A stretch of DNA of 24,336 nucleotides from Anammoximicrobium sp032229885 (GTDB lineage Bacteria > Planctomycetota > Planctomycetia > Pirellulales > Pirellulaceae), in the NCBI GenBank assembly GCA_032229885.1, contig JAVYAJ010000254.1, positions 1 through 24,336 on the forward strand, read 5' to 3'. Shown piece after piece: positions 15,706 through 22,587 of the stretch. Every line of letters begins with the position of its first letter. The first letter of the stretch is position 1. Below the pieces are notes generated by a model. That model worked only from the letters and a program-made list of their open reading frames with translations, had not been told where the DNA came from and did no database searches. Made by a program: the position numbers and the translations under genes.

Positions 15706-17157
15706 CTACCGTAAAGGCGGCTCGAACACATCCCAGGCCGCGACTGTCACCGGGCCGTCGCCGCGCAGAACCAACCGCAGTTCGTGCGGGCCGTTGGTCA
15801 GACAATCGGCCAGCCGGAGGCGAAATTTCTGCGCGGTCGCCGCTCGAAAGTCGACGCTTTCCAGCGTCGCTCGATGGACCTCGAACGTGAACCGATCACC
15901 CGTGCGGTTGTTCCGGACGTCGCGCCAGAACTCGGGCTCGACGATGATCTGGCCTGAGTCGCCGGTGAACGGGCGGAGGCCATTGCCCTGGCCGTCACGA
16001 CCGGTCAAGCTGCCGGTCAGTTCGTAGTCTCCGTGGTCGCTGGTCATCCCGATGGTCCACGTCTGCGGAACCAGATTCCGGCCCAGCCGCACCGCGTGCG
16101 GGCAGCGGTCTCGTGGCGGGTTGGGAGGGTTGAGCGCGTTTCGCTGGTCCGGTTGGATGTAGTCCGCGTAAAACGCGGCGACGTCTTTCGCCGGTCGGCC
16201 GTCGATCCAGACGTCGGCCGTACCGCCGTCGGGCTCGTTCCATCCGATCAACTCGATGCGGTTGCCGGTGAACGACACGCTCAACACGCTGCCCGCGGAT
16301 GTCGCGCGGCGGCCTGAGCCTTCGCGGGCCGGTGTCCACGGGCCGCCCTCGAACTTGACCGCCGTCGAGCCCTCGACCTCGATCCGCCGCTCGCGACTGT
16401 GCGGATCGTACGCAAACTGGCTGGGGTGATGGAAGTGGCGGGCCAAGTTCTGGACGGTCATCTGAGCCGCGAGACGGGTCTGGTGAACCGCGTCGCCCAA
16501 TAGATCCCCGATCGCCAAGTGGTTGTCCAGCATGTACTGGGTCAGCTCGCGACGGTTTTCCACGAATTCGACGCCGTACTTCTCGCACACCGCGCGCAGG
16601 GGCGGCGGATCCTGATGGCTGTTGCGCGCTTCGGGATCCGGCCAGACCGGTGCGTGCGGCTGACACCAATGTAGGCTGCCCACGATGATGTCCGCGGTGG
16701 TGTGGCGACGCAATTCGACGATCATCGCTTCCAGGTCTTCGGTCTTGCCGAAATTGTACAGCAGTACGACGTCCGGCTGATCGGGAATCACCAGGTGGCG
16801 GGCCCAGCCGTGGGAGAAGTGGTACGAAGTCGAGTTGCCCGCGATCTTTCTATAGACGATCGGCGGGGCGTCGGGAAAGCGTTGGCGAATGAGTTCGGCC
16901 AGCAGGTCACCGTTGCCTAGACCGTTGGTAAAGCTCGAACCGATGGCCCAGATCAATAGCGGGCGGGCAGGATCGAATCCACGTTCGAGCTTCTGCACGG
17001 TCAGCGCCAGATTTGCGCCGTCGTCGGGACGCGCTGGGGCCAGGTATGTCGGTGCGTTTTCAAGCGCTTGCGCGCCCGCCTCGGCCGCCTGCGACGATGT
17101 CGCGACCGATCCGCACGAGATCCAGACGACGGCCAGAAACAGCTCAGGACGTTTCAT
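15706..17157 (-). CDS. Secreted SGNH/GDSL-type hydrolase with C-terminal beta domain
   Basis: The start is ATG 17157 with a strong GGGAGGAG Shine-Dalgarno; the upstream extension to 17298 is rejected. The product is 483 residues. A Sec signal (about 1-25) ends near SSQAAEA. SGNH features are block I IGSSFTNG (72-79, nucleophile Ser74 or Ser75), a block II-like IAGNST (106-111), NFGKTED in place of the usual GxND block III (135-141), and DAVH (222-225) as the block V Asp/His pair. Such enzymes remove acyl groups from carbohydrates or lipids. From about residue 260 the protein is beta-rich (VLSVSFTGNRIELIGWNEPD, then a VWIDGRP turn), suggesting a carbohydrate-binding or jelly-roll accessory domain. 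No sulfatase or glycoside hydrolase gene is nearby. Confidence 0.85.
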   Translation of the reverse strand: MKRPELFLAVVWISCGSVATSSQAAEAGAQALENAPTYLAPARPDDGANLALTVQKLERGFDPARPLLIWAIGSSFTNGLGNGDLLAELIRQRFPDAPPIVYRKIAGNSTSYHFSHGWARHLVIPDQPDVVLLYNFGKTEDLEAMIVELRRHTTADIIVGSLHWCQPHAPVWPDPEARNSHQDPPPLRAVCEKYGVEFVENRRELTQYMLDNHLAIGDLLGDAVHQTRLAAQMTVQNLARHFHHPSQFAYDPHSRERRIEVEGSTAVKFEGGPWTPAREGSGRRATSAGSVLSVSFTGNRIELIGWNEPDGGTADVWIDGRPAKDVAAFYADYIQPDQRNALNPPNPPRDRCPHAVRLGRNLVPQTWTIGMTSDHGDYELTGSLTGRDGQGNGLRPFTGDSGQIIVEPEFWRDVRNNRTGDRFTFEVHRATLESVDFRAATAQKFRLRLADCLTNGPHELRLVLRGDGPVTVAAWDVFEPPLR

Positions 17158-17795
17158 CGCACCGCTCCTCCCCCTCTCACGATTCAAAACACCGAGGTCC
17201 ACCCGGCGTCGGGACCCCACCCACAAGGCGACGCCCACAAGTTCGAGCCGCCATCGCCCAACAATCGACGGGCGCACGGTCCGGTCCAACGTAGTCAAAG
17301 GCCGCGCTGGCGGCTACGGGGGAATCGGGTATTGCAGAGGATCGCGCGTTGCCGAGGCGTACGATCCGGGGGTCTCGACGCAACATCCGCTCGCCACGGC
17401 CAGCGTCTGTGGACCCGCCGTTTGGGTCCGAAGGAAAACGTGTCGTGCAGGCTGGGCCGACGCAACAAGGGCAATGCCATCTCGCGGCCACCCGCGTCTA
17501 TCGCTCGAAGGACCGCGCGTAACCGTCGCTGGGCGGCTTGGGCAGCATTCGAAGCGGCGCGGCCAGGGTGGCCGGCGGCCGCATTCACTGATACAAGCCG
17601 GCGCGGGCTACGCGACAACCGCCGCCGTGAAAGCGTGCTCGCCCGAAACTGGCTACCTACAAGCACGACTTTTATTTGCCTGTATTGCGTTATTAGCGCG
17701 TTCTGCCTAATCTAGCATTTTCACCGAATTCGATCCCGGAACTACATCAGATGAGGCAACATCTAAGAAATGGCCGGAAGAAAGGGGTGGGTGCG
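17158..17795. other. Divergent intergenic region, AT-richer at its right end
   Basis: No gene is supported from 17158 to about 17750. The part from about 17665 to 17770 is clearly more AT-rich than the surroundings and contains the possible promoter at 17685-17713. Confidence 0.5.
17685..17713 (+). promoter_or_regulatory. Possible promoter of the short ORF
   Basis: TTGCGT (17685-17690) and TAATCT (17708-17713) are separated by 17 nt in an AT-rich stretch. Both boxes are weak matches, so this is tentative. Confidence 0.3.
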
Positions 17796-17993
17796 ATGTT
17801 TGACGGCATGACTCGTTCAGATTTGGAATCACAGGCCAGACGCCTGGGCTACGAACCGGATCGCGACGACACGGATGCAGACCTGACGCTCGCAATTCAC
17901 ATGCGTTCGGCACGCGCGGGTCAGGGTTCGCCGGGCGACGCGCAACCAAACGGCCAAGGTGTGTTTCCGCCCTACTCGACAGCCAATGGTTGA
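17796..17993 (+). CDS. Short hypothetical protein
   Basis: The ATG at 17796 (GGGGTGGG upstream) gives 65 residues; an in-frame ATG at 17751 would add 15 basic residues. It begins MFDGMTRSDLESQARRLGYE, then PDRDDTDADLTLAIHMRSAR, then a Gly/Pro/Gln-rich tail. The first 35 residues have a helix-loop-helix pattern (DLESQARRLGY ... DADLTLAIHM) that loosely recalls SAP/HeH motifs, which bind nucleic acid. This is only a resemblance. I do not recognise a family. It lies between the SGNH gene and the Gfo/Idh operon, and its stop is 11 bp before a tandem repeat. Confidence 0.45.
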   Translation: MFDGMTRSDLESQARRLGYEPDRDDTDADLTLAIHMRSARAGQGSPGDAQPNGQGVFPPYSTANG

Positions 17994-18004
17994 CGGGTTG
18001 CCGG

Positions 18005-18056
18005 ATAAGCTGTGCGGGCAAGCTGTGCGGGCAAGCTGTGCGGGCAAGCTGTGTCC
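18005..18056. repeat. 13-bp tandem repeat, 4 copies
   Basis: The unit is gcaagctgtgcgg. Copies 2 and 3 (18018-18030, 18031-18043) are identical, and copies 1 and 4 are slightly diverged. It sits between a plus-strand stop (17993) and a minus-strand stop (18078). Because 13 is not a multiple of 3, coding use is unlikely. Confidence 0.88.
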
Positions 18057-18077
18057 GGGGCGCGGCTTGCCGTCGCC

Positions 18078-19547
18078 TCAGATCCGCCATCCTTCCCGGT
18101 ATTGGAAGCTGATCCGCTGGTTGCCCTCGGGGTGGTTCGTGATCTGGCCGATCGCCGGTTCATAGGCCAGCGTTTCGCCGGGAAACAACGTGGCGATGTT
18201 TCCGAGCATCAATAATTCGCTCAGCGGGCCGCCGTTGTCGAAGCTGGCCAGGATCTGGCCGCCGCCGATGCCGCGGCAGGCGTCGATCCAGTCTCGGTAG
18301 ATGCCGTGCGAAGCGGCGATCCGCCGCGGCTGCGCAGTCGCGAGGCTCTCGAAACGGTCGGTGGGCAGCGCCGTCACGCGCACGCTATGGTCGTTGGCGA
18401 CCAGTGCGCCGTCGCTGCCGACGAGGATCGATCCGGCCATCCCCATCAGCGCATCGGCCGCGTCGGGATCGGCGACGCCAAAGCGGCACAGGATCGCGTG
18501 GATCCGCTCGCGCGTTCCCGGCGCGAACTCGGGGCCGTGATGCCAGGTGATCGCGAGCGGCGCGAACGGATCGCGGGCGGGGATCTCCCAACGAACGCGC
18601 TCCCAGCGGGGGAACGAGACACGATTGGTCCGCGAGCATTCCGCACGGACGCGAACGACGCTCGCCGCGGTATCCCACAACTGCCGCAACGCCAAGACCA
18701 GGAATGGGAACATCATGGTGTGCGGGCCAAAGCTGCCCAGGCCCCCGTTGCAGGTCTCTCGCCAGTGCGCGTACGCCATCCAATCCGGATGGTACTCGCG
18801 CCAAGCCAGCGGGCCGAGCCAGAGATCCCAATCCAGTCCTTCGGGAACCGGCTGGCTTGTGGTAGGCGTCGCCGCGCGATCCGGTCCGCCGCGACGAAAC
18901 CAGACATGCGCTTCGTCGATGCGACCGATGGCCCCTTCTTGCACCAGCTCCATTGCGCGGCGAAACGGTCCGGCGCCGGTCCCGGGGCTGCGGTAGGTCG
19001 TAGGCAGTCCTGTTTGGGCCGCCAGAAAGCGCAGTTGCCGCGCGTCGCTGATCGTCAGCCCCAGCGGACGTTCGCTGCATATCGGTTTGCCCGCGCGCAG
19101 CGCCGCGCCGCAAGCGACTCCGTGGAAGTGATCGTAATCCGAGACGACCAGCGCGTCGATCTCGTCAGACCGTTCGTCGAACAGTTGCCGGATATCGGCC
19201 AGCCAGCGCACACCTTCGCCCCGGGCCAAGCGACGATACTGCTCGGCAGCCGACTGCTGGTCGCGCTGCGCCGCGTCTTGCAACTGCTCGGCCCGATCCT
19301 GCCACTGTCTGACGATCTCGACCTTTTTGCGCTGGTCGGGATTGCACACGGCCACCAGATCCGCGTTGTAGATATGGGCGGCGGTCAGAAAGTGAGCGGC
19401 GTTGTACATGTTGCCGAACACGGCCAGCCGCAGGCGTTCGTTCGTCCAATACGCCCGCGCCGAACGGCTGTGGCGCAGAACGTGGACACCGCCTATGGCG
19501 CCGGCGGCGGCAGTCAAAAAACGGCGGCGGGCGACTCGCTGCGTCAT
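18078..19547 (-). CDS. Gfo/Idh/MocA-family protein with Tat signal, divergent motifs
   Basis: The start is ATG 19547 with GGGAG upstream. The product is 489 residues. The N-terminus RRRFLTAAAGAIGGVH is a Tat-type signal. The fold is that of Gfo/Idh/MocA oxidoreductases, NAD(P)-dependent enzymes acting on sugars and polyols. However, the usual GxGxxG turn is replaced by FGNMYNA (44-50), and the family's EKP motif reads SERP (158-161, Arg160 for the usual catalytic Lys). The later histidine region GSFGPHTMM is kept. It follows the paralogous gene by 61 bp, and the two share stretches such as ECSRTN..VSFPRWERVRWE and YRDWIDACRG. They are surely one operon and an old duplication. The motif changes suggest altered cofactor handling or a non-catalytic partner. 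Confidence 0.88.
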   Translation of the reverse strand: MTQRVARRRFLTAAAGAIGGVHVLRHSRSARAYWTNERLRLAVFGNMYNAAHFLTAAHIYNADLVAVCNPDQRKKVEIVRQWQDRAEQLQDAAQRDQQSAAEQYRRLARGEGVRWLADIRQLFDERSDEIDALVVSDYDHFHGVACGAALRAGKPICSERPLGLTISDARQLRFLAAQTGLPTTYRSPGTGAGPFRRAMELVQEGAIGRIDEAHVWFRRGGPDRAATPTTSQPVPEGLDWDLWLGPLAWREYHPDWMAYAHWRETCNGGLGSFGPHTMMFPFLVLALRQLWDTAASVVRVRAECSRTNRVSFPRWERVRWEIPARDPFAPLAITWHHGPEFAPGTRERIHAILCRFGVADPDAADALMGMAGSILVGSDGALVANDHSVRVTALPTDRFESLATAQPRRIAASHGIYRDWIDACRGIGGGQILASFDNGGPLSELLMLGNIATLFPGETLAYEPAIGQITNHPEGNQRISFQYREGWRI

Positions 19548-19608
19548 GCGGTTGGATCTCCCTGCTCCGTGCACGGGCGACAAGGGCGGCGGCGCACGGG
19601 CGCCGGCG

Positions 19609-21102
19609 CTAGATCGTGTACCCGGCACGATACGCGTAACTCAGAAACTCGGCCGCCCGCGGATGATTGGCGATCCGGCCGCTGGCGGGCTCGAACTCGA
19701 TCGTCTCGTCGGGAAACCGCGTCGCCAGACTGCCCACGGCCAGGAATTCGGCAAATGGCGCGACATACTCGAAACAGGACATGGGACGCGGACCGCCGCG
19801 ACAGGCATCGATCCACTCGCCGTAATGGCTTGGTGGAACGGGCGTGCGTAGCGGCTGCGCCTGCTCGACGCCGGTGAACCGATCCGCCGGCAATAGCCTG
19901 ACGGTCGTGTTATGGCTGTTGGTCGCCAACAGGCCGCGGCTGCCCAGAATCAGGCAGCCAGCCGAGGGCAACAGGTCCGTCAATTCTCGATCGGCGGCGC
20001 CGTGGTCGCGCAGCGTCTGTTCGAGCTGCGCGCGCGATCCGGGCGCATAGTCCGGCGGATAGCCGTGATGCCAGGTAAACGTCACTGCGGGCAACTCGCC
20101 GCGTGGCGGGATCTCCCAGTGAATCCGCTCCCACCGCGGGTAGGACACCTGATTGGCGCGCGAACATTCAGCCCGGACTCGAATGCGCTTGCCGCCGCCA
20201 TCGTCGCGCCACAGGTCGCCGACGTTCAACCCCATGAACGCCATGTTGGCCGAATGCGGTCCAAAATTGCCCAACTCGCCGAGGCTTGTCTCGCGCCACG
20301 CGATGCGATTGATCCACTCGGAGTGGTACGCTCGCCAGCGGACTTGCGCCAGCCACAGATCCCAGTTCAATTCCGGCGGCGCCTCTTGTGTGCCTTGCGG
20401 CGTGGCCGCAAAGTCGCGTCCGCCGCGGCTGAAGAACACGTGGACTTCGCGAATCGGTCCCAACTGTCCCTCGCGGAGGATTTCGACCCCGCGACGGAAT
20501 CCGCGAGTGGCTGCGCCGTGATTGTTCATCTGGGTCGGCAACCGTTCGTGCCGCTGGGCCAGGCGGTGCAGCGCTCGCGCCTCGTGCGCGCTGATGGCCA
20601 GCGGTTTTTCCACCAGCACGGGTTTGCCTGCGCGCAAAGCCGCGGCCGCGATGTTGGCGTGCGTATGGTCGGGGGTCGCGACCACGACAGCGTCAAACTG
20701 ATTGGCCGCTTCGTCCAGCATCCGACGAAAGTCGGCGTACAGCGGCGGTTTGACGGACGCCAGACGCTCGTAGATCTCCGCCGCGGCCCGCTCGGCCGAT
20801 TGGTCTGATCGGCTCCATTGGGCCGCCCGTTGCCGCCACAGGTCGTAGACCCGACGGACCTTGCGCAGATCGACGTCGCAGGTGACCGCGTACTCGACGT
20901 TTGCGTAGGTGTGGATTGCGGCGGCGAAACCGAAGTAGGCGCCGTAGCCAGCCATGCCCACGATGGCCAGCCGGAGCCGATCGTTTGCGCGAAAGGAAAA
21001 CGCGGTCTGAGGCGAGGCGAGGATCAACGGCCCGCCGACCGCGGCCGTCGCCCGCAGAAATCGACGACGAGTCAAGTCGGCGCTCGCCCGTGGATCGCTC
21101 AT
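19609..21102 (-). CDS. Gfo/Idh/MocA-family oxidoreductase with Tat signal
   Basis: The start is ATG 21102, with AGGAG 8 nt upstream; the long upstream extension to 21519 is not coding. The product is 497 residues. TRRRFLRATAAVGG (11-24) is a Tat signal. The Rossmann turn reads VGMAGYGAYF (48-57). The family EKP motif is intact (165-167, in GKPVLVEKPLAI), and ATPDHTHA (142-149) and GNFGPHSANM are as expected. Members oxidise or reduce sugar-like substrates with NAD(P). Exported versions such as glucose-fructose oxidoreductase carry their cofactor through the Tat system; that precedent is the reason to think this one is active in the periplasm. It is the first gene of a two-gene operon with the diverged paralogue. 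It is divergent from a hypothetical gene across 425 bp with dyads. Confidence 0.93.
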   Translation of the reverse strand: MSDPRASADLTRRRFLRATAAVGGPLILASPQTAFSFRANDRLRLAIVGMAGYGAYFGFAAAIHTYANVEYAVTCDVDLRKVRRVYDLWRQRAAQWSRSDQSAERAAAEIYERLASVKPPLYADFRRMLDEAANQFDAVVVATPDHTHANIAAAALRAGKPVLVEKPLAISAHEARALHRLAQRHERLPTQMNNHGAATRGFRRGVEILREGQLGPIREVHVFFSRGGRDFAATPQGTQEAPPELNWDLWLAQVRWRAYHSEWINRIAWRETSLGELGNFGPHSANMAFMGLNVGDLWRDDGGGKRIRVRAECSRANQVSYPRWERIHWEIPPRGELPAVTFTWHHGYPPDYAPGSRAQLEQTLRDHGAADRELTDLLPSAGCLILGSRGLLATNSHNTTVRLLPADRFTGVEQAQPLRTPVPPSHYGEWIDACRGGPRPMSCFEYVAPFAEFLAVGSLATRFPDETIEFEPASGRIANHPRAAEFLSYAYRAGYTI

Positions 21103-21527
21103 CTGGCGGACTCCTGGATAGGATGCTGTCGGACGCAATTGTTTTTCTCGCCTGCGCTCGTGTCCGTCAAGCTTCCACGCAACTCGGCAATTCACGCCGC
21201 GACCTTGGGTCGCGGCCGCCCCACGCCGCGAGGCGCCGTCCGGACCGGCTTGATCAAGGCCGGCCGAGATTCTTACGTGACCCTCGGCTCGTGTCATCCG
21301 CGTCGTATGGCCTGCGTCCTCCGCGCCCTGTTCCTTTTTCTTTCTCTGTTGCATCCGCATTTCTCGCGCGTTAGGATCAACCAAGGCCCGTGTCCAACCG
21401 CAGGCGACGAACGGTTCCTGGAACGTTCGCCGGCGCGTCCGAACGCGAGCCTTGCCCACCTGGTTGCATCCCTGCCGTGACGAATGCCTACCCGCCCGAA
21501 CCTTGATCGATCGAGACAACCGCTGCC
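21103..21527. promoter_or_regulatory. Divergent intergenic region with two dyads
   Basis: GCCGCGACC-TTG-GGTCGCGGC (21196-21216) is a perfect 9-bp stem with a 3-nt loop. CCGG-CTTGA|TCAAG-G-CCGG (21245-21263) is a palindrome with one bulged G. A pyrimidine-rich run (cctttttctttctctg) is near 21331-21346. I cannot name a clear promoter for either flanking gene. No coding frame is supported. Confidence 0.5.
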
Positions 21528-22262
21528 ATGGCCAGGAAACGAAAATGCGGCCCGTGTCATCCCGTCGCGGCTAACGCTTTAACGGAGCCGCTGGGCCCCG
21601 AGTCCCGCCCGCCCAAGTATTACAGCCGCTTGGAATTCGCGAGTCCCGAGGAAGGCCACGGCCCACTCGGCATTGTGGGACGCGAGTTGCAGCTCGTCTG
21701 GTATCAAACCGAGAAGGATCGCGATCGCGACCGTCACGGGAGCGTCGTCTCCGTATTGGAGTTTCGAGACTGTTGGCGGAACCGGGGACCGTTGGGCGAC
21801 CGCTATCACTTCAAGGCGTTTCTGCTGGAAGACATGAGCGGCGAATACCGGGAATGGGTCGATCATCAAGTCCATCGGGGCCGGGCGTGGACCGACGCCG
21901 CCGACGTGCTCGAGACGGAAGTGCATTTCTCGGTCGGCATTCGGCAACTAGCGATCGATCCGTTTAGCGACGACGAGCCGCCGCTACAACCGTTTGTCAT
22001 CCATACGCCCGATGTCCAAGATCTCAGCAGTCCACAGTTGGACATGCTGTTTGACGCGATGAGCCACCTGTTCCAGAACATGCCCGCGATGATGCTGATG
22101 GAAGATTTACAGCGGCAGCGCACGGCAGGTCCGGAGTGCGAGCAAAGCCCCGGCAACGCAAGCGGCGATCCAGGCCGCGGTAACGCAACGCAAGACGCCG
22201 ATGCCGCATCCGTGGCTGATCCGCTGTCCGCAATCCGGTCAATGTGGTTCCCGCCGCGTTGA
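21528..22262 (+). CDS. Hypothetical protein
   Basis: The 244-residue frame from ATG 21528 begins MARKRKCGPCHP (a lone CxxC) and continues PPKYYSRLEFASPEEGHGPL, GRELQLVWYQTEKDRDRD, and later YHFKAFLLEDMSGEYREWVD and LFDAMSHLFQNMPAMMLMED. The mixed composition, with frequent aromatic and acidic residues, is that of a real folded protein rather than GC-driven noise. The last 50 residues are low complexity (Gly/Asn/Asp/Ala). I see no signal peptide or TM segment and I recognise no family. The Shine-Dalgarno is weak (CGAGAC). It is divergent from the Gfo/Idh operon and convergent with the repeat protein. Confidence 0.7.
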   Translation: MARKRKCGPCHPVAANALTEPLGPESRPPKYYSRLEFASPEEGHGPLGIVGRELQLVWYQTEKDRDRDRHGSVVSVLEFRDCWRNRGPLGDRYHFKAFLLEDMSGEYREWVDHQVHRGRAWTDAADVLETEVHFSVGIRQLAIDPFSDDEPPLQPFVIHTPDVQDLSSPQLDMLFDAMSHLFQNMPAMMLMEDLQRQRTAGPECEQSPGNASGDPGRGNATQDADAASVADPLSAIRSMWFPPR

Positions 22263-22587
22263 TGGCGATGCGCGTGGCCTGCGACGCCGGACTTCGACAC
22301 GCCGCTGTCCGCCACCGCGCGGCGCCGACCATGGGATGGCCACGCTCCGTCGTGGCGTGCGCCGCTGCCCGCCCGCGCTCGGCGCCGAGTCGCGCGTCTC
22401 GTCGGAACGAGGCCGCAACGACGGGTCAAGGTCTTTGGCGTTGCGTTTTTTCCAGCCGTTGGCGAAGCGCGCGTCGCTCCTGCCCGACAGTCTTGTCAAA
22501 GTCGGCGCGCGTCGTTCGACGTGCGCACGCGCGAAGAGGGCTGCGCGTCGACCGAGACGCCATTGAAAGCGGTGCAACGCGAGCCTC
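22263..22587. other. Convergent intergenic region
   Basis: It separates two convergent stops. A hairpin GCCACG-CTCCGT-CGTGGC spans 22339-22356 and shares 16 nt with a site at 10837-10852. No T-tract follows it on either strand. No coding frame is supported. Confidence 0.5.

Noticed and set aside
19548..21519. N-terminal extensions of both Gfo/Idh frames (starts at 19628 and 21519)
   Set aside because: The extensions are Arg-rich and would bury the Tat signals. Shine-Dalgarno sites mark the starts at 19547 and 21102 instead.
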